Below are positions 54,438 through 63,963 of a DNA stretch of 64,000 bases, one piece after another. Under the pieces are notes generated by a model. It saw only the letters and a program-made list of their open reading frames with translations, did no database searches and was not told the origin of the DNA. Source of the DNA: Wolbachia endosymbiont of Ctenocephalides felis wCfeT. Lineage in GTDB: Bacteria > Pseudomonadota > Alphaproteobacteria > Rickettsiales > Anaplasmataceae. The translations under genes were made by a program, and so were the position numbers. The first letter of the stretch is position 1, and the number at the start of each line of letters is the position of its first letter. The DNA lies in NCBI RefSeq assembly GCF_012277295.1, contig NZ_CP051156.1, positions 310,001 to 374,000 on the forward strand. Direction: 5' to 3'.

Positions 54438-54773
54438 TTATGCTGATTGCTGGAGTTTGTTGTAAATGTCACAAAATGGATCAAAAACTCTTTCAATGAA
54501 GAGTTTACTTGGCGGTTCCCCACAAGCATTATCTCTGATATGATTGAAAAGTTTTTTTGCAGGCTTTTCATCCTTTTGTAGGAACGAGTAGCTTTCCACT
54601 GCTTGCATCATAGACAAAAAAGTTAAAACCCCTCCTACAACCAAAGCAAATACAGAACATGCTGTAGCTCCAATAGCAATAAATGATAACCCTATTAATA
54701 AACCAACAGCTGAAGCGCAAAATGCCCACTGATGTTTTTCTCTATTACAACTAACCATAAATGCCTCACACAA
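54438..54773 (-). CDS. Small membrane protein, unknown
   Basis: 111 residues with two adjacent hydrophobic segments (about 16-37 WAFCASAVGLLIGLSFIAIG and 40-60 ACSVFALVVGGVLTFLSMM), a basic N-terminus and a polar tail (ESYSFLQKDEKPAKKLFNHIRD). Convergent with the M16 gene, five bases apart. No family recognised. Confidence 0.5.
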   Translation of the reverse strand: MCEAFMVSCNREKHQWAFCASAVGLLIGLSFIAIGATACSVFALVVGGVLTFLSMMQAVESYSFLQKDEKPAKKLFNHIRDNACGEPPSKLFIERVFDPFCDIYNKLQQSA

Positions 54774-54889
54774 ATTATAGTTACATCATACCAACATTAT
54801 CATGTATCGTCAAACTTTTGCACTTGATGTAAGTATTGAAATCTCCAAGCTTATGCTATAACCTTAACTAATTCAGATAAAAGTTAGAA

Positions 54890-56182
54890 ATGAATAAAAT
54901 AGGATTCCTGGCTATTTTTGCCTTAGTGATTAGCAGTCAAATTGGCTCTGGAATTTTTATGCTGCCGATCAGCCTTGCTCCATATGGTGTTTATAGCGCT
55001 TTCAGTTGGATAATATCTGGATGTGGTGCAATATCGCTGGCTTTGGTTTTTGCCTTGCTTTGTGCAAAATTTCCAGAAACCGGTGGCCCTCATGTTTATG
55101 TAAAGCATGCTTTTGGTCCAACAGCAGCTTTTTTTGTTGGTTGGACATATTGGGTAATCTCATGGGTCAGCACAACGGCTGTGATAGTTGCAAGTATTGG
55201 CTATATTACGCCACTTTTTCCTGGTGATATTCAAAACGTACGTTTATTTTTAGAGATATTATTATTTACAGTCATTACATTAATAAATTTAAGGGGAGCA
55301 ACCACTGCTGGATCTGTTGAGTTATTGCTAATGATCTTTAAAATTACAGCATTGCTTGCTATACCTATTACAGCATTGTTCTTCTTCAATAGGAATAATT
55401 TTGTGACAAGTGAAGAGATATCAAGCCTTGCAACTTCCCAAATTCTTGCTCGCTCTACGTTACTTACCATGTGGTGTTTTATTGGACTTGAATCAGCAAC
55501 AGCACCGGCCGGATCTGTTAATAATCCAGGCAAAACTATACCAAGAGCCATAGTGCTTGGTACAATTTGTGTTGCTATCATATATTTTATTAATAGCTTC
55601 TCAATTATGGGATTAATAAACGGTAATGACTTAGCTCATTCAAAAGCTCCATATGTTGATGCAATAAAAATTATGTTCCCAGGTAATTGGCACTTAATTG
55701 TTTCTGTTGTTGCATTTATTGTCTGCATTGGCAGTTTAAATGCATGGGTATTAGCAAGCGGGCAAGTGGCTCTTGGTCTTGCTGAGGAAAAGCTTATGCC
55801 ACAATTCTTTGCTAGAAGAAACAAGCATGATTCACCTTTTTGGGGTATAACAATCAGCTCAATTGGCACTGCAATTTTACTTATCCTCACTTCAAGCAAT
55901 AACTTTGCTAGCCAGATTACATCAATTATTGACTTTTCTGTGATATCATTTTTATTTGTGTATCTTGCATGCAGCTTTGCTTTTCTTAAAGTGGCTACGC
56001 AAGATAAGAATTATTACAAACTTTTAATTGGCGGAGTAGCAACAGCCTTTTGCTGCTGGATAATATTTGAAACTTCTATTGGTACCTTATTGATTTCCAG
56101 CTTATTTACCGCAAGTGGCATACCTATTTATCTATTTTGGTATCGCAGAATAAATATTAAAAACTTCAGCTATAGTGTATGA
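54890..56182 (+). CDS. APC-family amino acid permease (antiporter-like)
   Basis: 430 residues, 12 membrane segments. Opens GFLAIFALVISSQIGSGIFMLPISLAPYG (the APC G[SA]G motif of TM1), then FALLCAKFPETGGPHVYVKHAFG (TM3), and TMWCFIGLESATAPAGSVNNPGKTIPRA (TM6). This resembles the AdiC/PotE/CadB antiporter branch (basic or polyamine exchange). Substrate unknown. MnhE follows after 15 bases. Confidence 0.88.
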   Translation: MNKIGFLAIFALVISSQIGSGIFMLPISLAPYGVYSAFSWIISGCGAISLALVFALLCAKFPETGGPHVYVKHAFGPTAAFFVGWTYWVISWVSTTAVIVASIGYITPLFPGDIQNVRLFLEILLFTVITLINLRGATTAGSVELLLMIFKITALLAIPITALFFFNRNNFVTSEEISSLATSQILARSTLLTMWCFIGLESATAPAGSVNNPGKTIPRAIVLGTICVAIIYFINSFSIMGLINGNDLAHSKAPYVDAIKIMFPGNWHLIVSVVAFIVCIGSLNAWVLASGQVALGLAEEKLMPQFFARRNKHDSPFWGITISSIGTAILLILTSSNNFASQITSIIDFSVISFLFVYLACSFAFLKVATQDKNYYKLLIGGVATAFCCWIIFETSIGTLLISSLFTASGIPIYLFWYRRINIKNFSYSV

Positions 56183-56197
56183 AAATTTTAGTAGATT

Positions 56198-56701
56198 ATG
56201 AACTTTAAGCAAGAGATCAGATTTTTTTCTTTATATTTCTTAATTTTATTTGCTCTATGGATTATATTATCTGGTTATTTTGAGCCATTCTTTATTTTAT
56301 GTGGAATATCCTCATCAATATTGACATTATTTATCTTTAGAAGGCTAGTAAATGCTGAAAAATCCCTAAATAAAATTTTAAATAGTAAGAAAAAGTTGTC
56401 GTTTTGGAGGCTAATTATTTATATACCGTGGCTAATGTACCAAATCATTCTATCAAGTATTTATGTAGCAAAACAAGTGCTACAATTTAAACTTAAACTT
56501 GAGCCAATAGTCATTCAAAAGAAATGCAAGGGGCATAATGATCGAAGTATCGCATTATTTGCCAATTCAATCACCATTACCCCTGGAACTCTCACGGTCA
56601 ATGTTGAAAAAACATATTTATCTACCATATGCATAATAAATAAAAGTCTTGAGAGCGGCATTTCCGAAGTAGAAAACCAAGTCTTAAAAACATTTAAGTG
56701 A
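56198..56701 (+). CDS. mnhE: Na+/H+ antiporter subunit E (MnhE/MrpE)
   Basis: 167 residues. Two N-terminal membrane segments (about 11-50), then the MnhE pattern: YIPWLMYQIILSSIYVAKQVLQ and ALFANSITITPGTLTVNVEKTYLSTICI. It is one subunit of the multi-gene Mrp antiporter, normally encoded beside mnhA-D, F and G; none is next to it here. Possibly co-transcribed with the APC gene. Overlaps the next convergent gene by eight bases. Confidence 0.88.
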   Translation: MNFKQEIRFFSLYFLILFALWIILSGYFEPFFILCGISSSILTLFIFRRLVNAEKSLNKILNSKKKLSFWRLIIYIPWLMYQIILSSIYVAKQVLQFKLKLEPIVIQKKCKGHNDRSIALFANSITITPGTLTVNVEKTYLSTICIINKSLESGISEVENQVLKTFK

Positions 56702-57110
56702 TTGCTTTAAATAAGCTAACAGCATCTTTATATTCTCTTACAAGACTTTCAAGCATTTCTTTTGGAAGACTATTGTCAACAACAGAGCATAGATAGTTGT
56801 AAAAATCTTCCAATCTTGCTATATTGTTTTTCTTTCTACTATTAAATTTATATGGAAAAATATCTTCCATAACTTCAATAGTAGTAGCCTTGTTTAAAAA
56901 CACATTTTCGCTTGTTACACTTACTTTTGCTAGAATCGTGCTAATTTCAGGTTCATCATTTTTATAAAAATCCGATAACTGAGTCATTTTTATAACATAC
57001 AGAGTTACTATTTTTGACAAGCAATTGTCAGCATATTCACAATTTTTTATTACCTCCCACTGAGTAACCTGAGATTTGCTTACTTTTGCGTTATTTGGTA
57101 ATTTGCTCAT
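56694..57110 (-). CDS. Unknown soluble protein
   Basis: 138 residues, soluble and helical, no recognised domain. A stretch near the middle (EPEISTILAKVSVTSENVFLNKATTIEVMEDIF) and a C-terminal SLPKEMLESLVREYKDAVSLFKAI lack diagnostic motifs. It lies between MnhE and the broken repeat gene. About 180 A+T-rich bases before 57290 hold nothing else. Confidence 0.45.
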   Translation of the reverse strand: MSKLPNNAKVSKSQVTQWEVIKNCEYADNCLSKIVTLYVIKMTQLSDFYKNDEPEISTILAKVSVTSENVFLNKATTIEVMEDIFPYKFNSRKKNNIARLEDFYNYLCSVVDNSLPKEMLESLVREYKDAVSLFKAIT

Positions 57111-57289
57111 TCAACTTTCTCCATTTAATCCAGTGAACAAATTATACTAATATTTCGTTAAGGAATTGATAACATGATCATGAAAATATATACTATTAAT
57201 AGTATATATCTTGAAAATCATACAATATTATGGAAATTAACTATTTTAGTTAATTTATTAATAATATATATTAATAAATGGTTAATTCC

Positions 57290-58031
57290 TTATACAGTAC
57301 GCTGACGCTTTGCTGCTGCTTGCTCTATTTTGAGATCTTCTTCAATACGCTGGCGCTTTGCGACTGGTTCTGGTGCTATTTCTTCTACGTCTGTTTCATC
57401 TACTAAATATTCTTTTATATTAAATTCCCCTGATTCTGGAAGGTGAATATCTTGCTCATCATCGTTTAATGGTTGTAATATAATAGGTGATTTATCAACT
57501 ATCTCTTCCATATCTTCTGGTGAAATACCGCAAAAGGTGTTTAAATTTAGCTCATCTTCTAGTTCTAATAGTCCTTCTGCTAGTGAGGCTTCGTCTACTA
57601 GTGAGTCATCGTCTAACGGTAAGTCTAATAAAGTAGGGTCCAGATCTTCCCAATCACCAGAAGGTTCCGTAGGTTGTGATAAAGCACAAGTTGACGATGA
57701 GCCAGGTAAACCAGGATCTAGCTCATCACAACTGTCAGCAGTTTTAGATAGGTCTTTATGGTCTAATTCGTGATAATTAATAATATTATCTATCTCTTCT
57801 TCTGATTCTAATGGCTCCTCTGATAGTGAAGCACCGCTTAACGGTGAGCCAGGTAAACCAGAGTCCAACTCAATATAACTGCCAACGATTTTAGGTAGGT
57901 CTTCATGGTCTGATTCGTAATAAATTATATTATCTACCTCCTCTTGCTCTAATGGTTCTTCTTCTAGTGAAGCACTGCTTAGCGGTGAGCCAGATAAACC
58001 AGAGTCCAACTCAATATAACTGCCAACAGAG
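57290..58031 (-). pseudogene. C-terminal part of a frameshifted repeat protein (acidic repeats, KRQR motifs)
   Basis: About 245 codons, in a different frame from the upstream fragment at 57979. Opens with VGSYIELDSGLSGSPLSSASLEEEPLE, which then repeats (VGSYIELDSGLPGSPLSGASL, then a diverged ELDPGLPGS unit) with a period of about 48 residues, very acidic. It ends with PVAKRQR, twelve residues, then KRQRTV: two basic clusters like a bipartite nuclear signal. The upstream fragment ends EEPLEKEEALPQPKG exactly where this frame resumes, and restoring one base near 58031-58036 gives PKG-NSVGSYIELDSG. I read it as the tail of the same gene. Confidence 0.7.
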
Positions 58032-59391
58032 TTCCCTTAGGTTGTGGTAAAGCCTCTTCTTTCTCTAATGGTTCTTCTAAATTGCTTTTATTATTTAAGT
58101 AATACTTTAGAGCACGCCGATTCTTGAGTATTCCTTTTGTAAATTTCTCATGTAAATATTCCACATAATCTTTATTTTGTTGAGAATCTAATTTACCAAG
58201 CAGTTCTGTAAATAAAGTAGAACTATTATCAGCAACAGCATTTAGCACATTACATGCAAACTCTTTATCACTCTGAAACACACTGATAAACGATTCGGCA
58301 CTTGCATTTAGTATGTAAAACATAGCCGTGACACGTTGGTTTGCTACCGTTAGGTCAATATACTTCATTTGGTCATTATTGTTAAGCATATTAAATTCTT
58401 TTGTGAATTCTTCTTTGTGCTTTGTTGTTTTGCTTGCGTTCGCTAATTTATTTAATTTTTCAAAATCTTTGTTAACTTTACTATTTTTATCACTTGGGTA
58501 AAAATAATGCTCTAGAATACTCTTAGCCCCAATTATCCCTTTTTTTATTTTCTCTTCTAAGTATTTTCTAAAACCTTCCTTCTGCTGAATATCTAACTGA
58601 GTAAGCAGCGTTTTAGATACAGTAGATTTAAGGCTCACACGATAAAGTGCATCAAATGTGAACTCTTTATTATTATTGTGAAGTAAGTTACTGAGTATTT
58701 TGTAGCCTTTCGTTTCTAGTATGTAAGACATAGTTTTAACATTCTTACTTTCTACCGTTTTATTGTAATAGTGGTCTTTAAGCTCTCTAGGAAGTTTTTT
58801 GAATTTTTCTTGGAATTTGTCTTTTTGGCTTCCACTCACTAATTCATTTAATTCTTCAACTATAACATTATTGGGCATTTCCTTACTACTTTTATTATTT
58901 TGGGAAAGGTGCTTTAGAATTTTCTTTGCTCCTTTTGTATTTTTTTTCTCTGAGTATTTTTTACAAACTTTCTTTTGTTGAGTATCTAAATTATTAAGCA
59001 GCGTGCGCCATAAAGGCAGTTTCCGATCAGCAGCAGTATATAGTGTATCAGATGCAAACTTTTCATAATGATCAAACAGCTCTTTAAATGTTTTAATCGC
59101 CTCATCTTCATCCATTTCATCTAGTATATAACACATAGCTTTGGCATGCTCATTTTCTACCGTTAGACTGATATACCGCTCTTTTTGATAATCGCTCAGT
59201 TTATTGAATTCTTCTCTAAATTCTTTTATTTTATCTTTTATTAACTTATTTAATTTTTTAACATATAAGTAACAATAACGTTTTAGAATATGCTGAGCCT
59301 GAACTTCTCCTCTTTCTTTTTTCTTCTCTAAGTATTTTTCAAAACCTTCCTCCTGTTGAGTATCTAATATACTCCTAAGAAACTCCCTCAA
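57979..59391 (-). pseudogene. Middle part of a large tandem-repeat protein, 5' end cut by IS110
   Basis: 470 codons. The start overlaps the IS110 transposase end, and no good start codon remains (TTG at 59391). Four units of roughly 110 residues share a pattern: KLNKLI...F-EEFNKLS--K--YI-LTVEN--AKAMCYIL...FASDTLY-AADRK...LL-NLDTQQ. The same unit is in the 60941-61300 fragment on the other side of the IS. Near 58031 the frame shifts and the acidic repeat tail follows. The unit has no match to a family I know. Confidence 0.7.
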
Positions 59392-60736
59392 TTAGTTCTT
59401 CTTGTTGAATCAAGATATAACCAAGTTCCCGTGCCTTCTTGACCAAGTTTTTTACAACTCTCTCTTTATAACATGTTTCATAATATTCCATCCCTTTTTC
59501 CACATACTCCTGCCCGTATTTCAACATTTGATAAAAGATACATGCTAATTTTCTTGCCGTCGCAGTAATTGCTTTTATTGGTCCTAGTCGTTTTTTTAAT
59601 TTCCTACAATACGCACCTAATGCACTCTTACTACCTCCCACAGAATAAGCAGCCATTCTAAAAGCATTTGTAGCGCGGTTAATAACTTTACGAGTTTTTG
59701 TTCCTAATACTTTTTCCCCTGTAATCTTATTACCAGGGCTGAGTCCCAACCATGAGGTAAAATGCTTTTCTGATCGCCATTTACTATGATCAATACCAAC
59801 CTCTGAAATAATAGTTTGCACAGTTAACACATCAAATCCAGGAATTTTGGTAAAATCTGTACCAGTTACCCGATACAATTCTTCACGCAAAGTGAAGTTT
59901 GGTCTGCCTCTTCTAGACTTATTTTTTTCCCTACCTAACTCTTTACTTTCATCAGACTTCGTTTCCAATGTTTTATAATAATTTTCTATACTTTTATCAC
60001 ATTCAATTATTTTCTCTTGAAAAAAATTATATGTTTCATATTCTTGCTTTAATACAAACAAATGTTCTTCTCTATAATCGCCTGTTAATGCTTTTGCTAT
60101 AGTAGCCTTATCATTCTTCATATTCACACTTCTAAATTCAGCTAATTTTTCAGGATTCCTTTCACCTTCTACTATTGCTTTAATAATTTGCATTCCTGTA
60201 ACACCAGTAATATCGCTTATAACTTTATGTAATTGGATATTCATTTGTATTAATGCCTTTTGCATACGATTGATATGTGTAGATGCATTTTCAATTAGGT
60301 TTTTACGTTGCCGAACATAACCACGTAATACACACATTTGATCATCTGGCCTAAATGATCCTTGAATCAATCCATAACTATGTAGCTGTTGAAGCCATTG
60401 GCAATCCTGGACATCTGACTTTCTTCCTGGCACATTTTTTACATGTCTTGCATTTGCCAGCTTTACCTCAAGTCCATATGTTTCAAGTACTTGGAACAAA
60501 GGAATCCAGTACACTCCTGTTGATTCCATAGCTATTGTAGTAACTTTGCACTTCTTTAACCACTTTGCTATATTATGAAGGTCTTCTGTAAAGCAGCTAA
60601 ATTTTTGTATACGTTGCTCATCTCTTCCCTCTGGCACACATACATAATGTACAGCTGAACCAATGTCTATTCCTGCTGCGTTAGGGTTCATTACTTCTAA
60701 TTTACTTTTTTTTGCTTTTTTCATGGCTTTTTTCAT
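59375..60736 (-). CDS. IS110-family transposase (DEDD)
   Basis: 453 residues, intact. The RuvC-like N-terminal domain starts AAGIDIGSAVHYVCVPEG (first Asp), has TIAMESTGVYWIPLF (Glu) and ARHVKNVPGRKSDVQDCQWLQQLHSYGLI (Asp-Asp pair). The C-terminal transposase_20 domain has TKIPGFDVLTVQTIISEVG, FTSWLGLSPGNKITGEKVLG and LGAYCRKLKKRLGPIKAITATARKLACIFY. The catalytic serine of this family probably lies in the YSVGGSKSALGAYCRK segment. The basic head (MKKAMKKAKKSK) is normal. IS110 enzymes recombine by a bridge-RNA-guided mechanism. Confidence 0.93.
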   Translation of the reverse strand: MKKAMKKAKKSKLEVMNPNAAGIDIGSAVHYVCVPEGRDEQRIQKFSCFTEDLHNIAKWLKKCKVTTIAMESTGVYWIPLFQVLETYGLEVKLANARHVKNVPGRKSDVQDCQWLQQLHSYGLIQGSFRPDDQMCVLRGYVRQRKNLIENASTHINRMQKALIQMNIQLHKVISDITGVTGMQIIKAIVEGERNPEKLAEFRSVNMKNDKATIAKALTGDYREEHLFVLKQEYETYNFFQEKIIECDKSIENYYKTLETKSDESKELGREKNKSRRGRPNFTLREELYRVTGTDFTKIPGFDVLTVQTIISEVGIDHSKWRSEKHFTSWLGLSPGNKITGEKVLGTKTRKVINRATNAFRMAAYSVGGSKSALGAYCRKLKKRLGPIKAITATARKLACIFYQMLKYGQEYVEKGMEYYETCYKERVVKNLVKKARELGYILIQQEELIEGVS

Positions 60737-60940
60737 GATAGCTCCTATAATTTATAATAAGTAAAGCGCTTCAGCTTGGGGCGGTTGATAATACAATCTC
60801 CTAACCGAGGTAGTCTAAAAGACTCCATCAATGATCTGACCGTTCCTCCAAAACCACGCTAAACGACGGGCACTTATGGCACCAGTGAAGATTACGGTTA
60901 TAACTGCAGAAGCGCTTCCTATAATTATACTTAAAAACTA
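60737..60940 (-). ncRNA. Candidate bridge RNA region of the IS110 element
   Basis: About 200 non-coding bases upstream of the transposase, where IS110-group elements encode the bridge RNA. AAGCGCTT occurs at both sides (60764-60771 and 60910-60917), each beside a CCTATAATT-ATA copy, and could form a closing stem. A clear hairpin AGTCT-TTT-AGACT lies at 60812-60824. The RNA limits and the target-binding and donor-binding loops are not identified. Confidence 0.45.
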
Positions 60941-61300
60941 CTAAAAACTTAAATTGGGAGTTTTTTCCTGATTTGACAGATTTTTCTGTTCGGTGCTAAA
61001 CAGTGTTTTAAATAAATCAGTAGATTCATTATAAACACAAGCTAGTGTATCAAATGCACGATCTCTTTTTTCCTTAAGCAGCTTTTCAAATTTTTCAATA
61101 GCTTTATCTTTTTTTGCTGCATGCAATAAGCGAGACATAGCTGTTGCAGGCTTATTTTCTACCGTTTCATTATAATATTGCTCTTGAATCTTAGGAGGAA
61201 ATCTTTCGAGCTCTTCTCTTAGTTGTTCTATTCGGCATTGACGTCCACTCACTAATCTATTTAATTCTTCAAATTTTTTCTTATCAGCAGCACTAATCAT
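60941..61300 (-). pseudogene. N-terminal part of the repeat protein interrupted by IS110
   Basis: 119 codons from ATG 61300: MISAADKKKFEELNRLVSGRQCRIEQLREELERFPPKIQEQYYNETVENKPATAMSRLLHA..., then the DTLACVYNESTDLFKTLF block. This is one more copy of the repeat unit found in 57979-59391. The frame runs into IS DNA and stops (TPNLSF). It has a true start, so a short product could still be made. Confidence 0.65.
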
Positions 61301-61617
61301 TTCCTTACCAAAATTATTAATATACTAATATTATACTAATAATTTTAAATAAAAATACTAAAAAATTAACTAAATTGCAGATAAATCTGGATAATGCAAA
61401 TTTATTTAGTAGTAATAGTATAAAATCTTGATATAATTCTATAGGGTGAGTAAAAAATCTACCCGGCGCGTAGAGAGCTATAATCCAGTTGACTGGGTCC
61501 TATAATCAAGTTATAGGATGGCAAGGGATAATTCCCTTCGAAAGCTATATCTCAAGATCTACAACTAAATACAACGGGACAAAGGTCCTTTCATTATTAA
61601 ATAACTAGGAGGCATAT
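61301..61617. repeat. Gene-free stretch with a TCCTATAA palindrome
   Basis: 317 bases between the broken repeat gene and the portal gene. Contains TCCTATAA-TCAAG-TTATAGGA (61498-61518), a relative of 10222-10242, and the AGGAGG ribosome site of the portal gene near 61608. Otherwise nothing is recognised. Confidence 0.6.
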
Positions 61618-62800
61618 ATGAATTTCAATATTTTTAAAGAGAAAAAAGCATTTAATAAGTATTCCGCTTTACAGCTGATGATGGAGCCAAGCTGGAGTAG
61701 GCGAGATTATGTAAGTTTCGCTGAGGAAGGCTATATTAAAAATGTTATTGCTTTTCGTGCGATTAACATGGTTGCAAGTGCTGTAGCTTCAGTGCCTTTT
61801 ATTCTCTGCCGGTTCACTGATCAGGGAAAATCACAACTGAAGATCCATCCATTATTAAAGTTACTTTCTGCTCCCAATCCAATAACATCAAAATCAGAAT
61901 TTATAGAGGGTATTGTGACTTATCGATTGATAAGTGGTAATGCTTATATACTAATAATTGAATCGCAGAATCTGCCCAGAGAGCTTTATCTTCTACGTCC
62001 TGACCGAGTTGAAATTATTCCTGGGAAAAATAACATTCCTTATATGTATCGCTATACTGTCAATAACAACAGTTATGATTTTAAAGTTGATAAATTCACT
62101 GGACGCTCAGCGGTGCTACATCTAAAGACTTTTAACCCTTTAAATGATTGGTATGGGCTGTCACCAATTGAGGCGGCTTCGTATAGTATAGATCAGCATA
62201 ATCAATCTGGTGCTTGGAACCAGGCAATGTTGCAAAATGGAGCCAGGCCAAGTGGTGCAATAGTTGTGAAGCCTGCAAAAGATGGCAGCGGTGGAACTTT
62301 AACTCAAACGCAATACCAACGCATAAAAGATCAGATAGATTGTTACTATTCAGGTCCAGAAAATGCTGGAAAACCAATATTGCTGGAGGGAGGGCTTGAA
62401 TGGAAAGAAATGAGTTTATCACCAAGAGATATGGATTTCATTGAGTCCAAATATAGCTCAGCTCGCGACATTGCCTTAGCATTTGGGGTGCCGCCACAAT
62501 TGCTTGGCATACCAGGTGATAACACTTACAGCAATTTAGTTGAAGCGCCGCCTATCACTCTGGGAGCAAACAGTTTTGCCAGCTCTGGAAAACATAGTCT
62601 GCCACTTAAACTCTTGGCTGGTACCAAAATTTGGTAAGGATTTGTGTTTATCATATGATAAAGATGCAATAGAAATTCTCATGGAGAAAAGGCAAAAAAT
62701 GTGGAAATACGTAGAAAATGCAAGCTTTATGACACTCAACGAAAAAAGAGAAGCCTTCGGCCTACCACCACTGCCAGGTGGTGATGGGTTGGATTTGTAG
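61618..62800 (+). pseudogene. HK97-type phage portal protein, frameshifted (phage WO remnant)
   Basis: Codons 1 to about 310 follow the HK97 portal pattern (FAEEGYIKNVIAFRAINMVASAVASVPF, HPLLKLLSAPNP, LRPDRVEIIPG, GLSPIEAASYSIDQHNQSGAWNQAMLQNGARPSGAIVV, MSLSPRDMDFIESKY, ALAFGVPPQLLGIPGDNTYSNLVEA). After EA near 62548 the family continues RLSLWEQTVLPALENIVCHLNSWLVPKFG, but here only in the next frame, to 62800. One extra C in GCGCCGCC explains it. Portal proteins form the DNA channel of the capsid. No terminase or capsid gene flanks it. Confidence 0.85.
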
Positions 62801-62817
62801 CGTCACAATTTATTAAT

Positions 62818-63963
62818 TTAAGCTGTTCCAGGTAACGCTGTAAACCCTCTAACTGGACTATACAATGAAGCCTCAGAACTACAAGTAGAAGGTGTATTGT
62901 TTGGCTGAGTCTTTTTCTCTGCATAATGCTTAATTACAGGGCATGTAAATTCACCATTACCATTAATAATATCATCTTCAGACAGTGGGTCTACTTTATG
63001 TAGTTCATTGCTGACTTCCTTAGCGGTCTTAGCAGCTGTTTCTATATCTGTAGTCTTCGCCTGATTTGCCATATATTCTAGCTTGTTACAATCATCAATT
63101 TGCTTGTTGAAATTAATTGATCTGAATTTTTCTGGATAAGCAAAAATAAAAAGTATAAATGGAATGCAACCAAAAGTACTTATAGCTGATGATGCGAATA
63201 GACTTATACTTTCTGGGAATAAATATGGAACTTGTGGCAGTACTACAAGCAACGGAAACCATTTTATGACAAATATAAACACTTGTAAACCTGTACTGCC
63301 GTAACTTTTTCTATGATTTCTTTTTTCTGTATTCTCTATGTTTGGGTGACGGAAAATATAAAGTATCAGTGGTAAAAAAATTACAGCACTTATAATAAAT
63401 ACTATCGGATTATTTGTGAACAGGTATATAATTAGTGTAGAAACCACAAATAATAGAGTAAGTTTTCCAAAATTCTTCTTGAGAGAAATCATGCTAGCAT
63501 CCTTAGCGCTCAGAAGAAATTCTGTTGAATTGCCAACATTCCTAATATGGAAAACCTTTTTATCTTTGCTATAGTTTTTTAATGCTGGTTCATCTTTGGC
63601 ACTAATTATCTTGTTAGAGTCATGATACCAAGCATGAGCGGCTACAATTTCTTTACTGATTTCTAGGATATCATTAACAATTCTCCTATCAGTTATTATT
63701 TTTCCTTTATTTTTTACCTTATCCAAAAGCAATCTAATTCTTTTTACTTTTTTATTATTTTCCTCATTATTGTTTCCTTTATTATTTTCTGAATCAATAG
63801 AGTTTAATATTGTTAAAATGTGTGCATCTTGTAATGGTGATATGATCTTTTTAAGCACTTTTTTGCCTACTGAACTGTTTATCAATGTCTCAAACAGATT
63901 ATCCTTATTTTCTGATAATTTTAACAGCTTATCTAGCGTCTTTTGATTTTCAATACTACCCAT
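62818..63963 (-). CDS. Unknown four-helix membrane protein
   Basis: 381 residues. A polar, K/N-rich N-terminal 155 residues (ENNKGNNNEENNKKVKR) is followed by four hydrophobic segments at about 166-184, 187-206, 227-250 and 256-277. A polar C-terminal region follows with TAAKTAKEVSNELHKVDPLSEDD and ends RGFTALPGTA. Convergent with the portal gene. No family recognised; the layout (soluble arms around a TM core) resembles other lineage-specific membrane proteins in the window. Confidence 0.6.
   Translation of the reverse strand: MGSIENQKTLDKLLKLSENKDNLFETLINSSVGKKVLKKIISPLQDAHILTILNSIDSENNKGNNNEENNKKVKRIRLLLDKVKNKGKIITDRRIVNDILEISKEIVAAHAWYHDSNKIISAKDEPALKNYSKDKKVFHIRNVGNSTEFLLSAKDASMISLKKNFGKLTLLFVVSTLIIYLFTNNPIVFIISAVIFLPLILYIFRHPNIENTEKRNHRKSYGSTGLQVFIFVIKWFPLLVVLPQVPYLFPESISLFASSAISTFGCIPFILFIFAYPEKFRSINFNKQIDDCNKLEYMANQAKTTDIETAAKTAKEVSNELHKVDPLSEDDIINGNGEFTCPVIKHYAEKKTQPNNTPSTCSSEASLYSPVRGFTALPGTA

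Larger units (their letters stand above)
59375..60960. mobile_element. IS110-family element inserted in a repeat-protein gene
   Basis: One DEDD transposase plus about 200 non-coding bases at its 5' side. No target duplication is seen, as usual for IS110. Short inverted ends AAACTCCC near 59380 and GGGAGTTT near 60957 may mark the limits; exact ends are uncertain by about 20 bases. Confidence 0.8.

Noticed and set aside
57979..58031. Programmed frameshift joining the two repeat-protein frames
   Set aside because: No slippery run or stimulatory structure is seen at the switch, and the gene is already broken by IS110.
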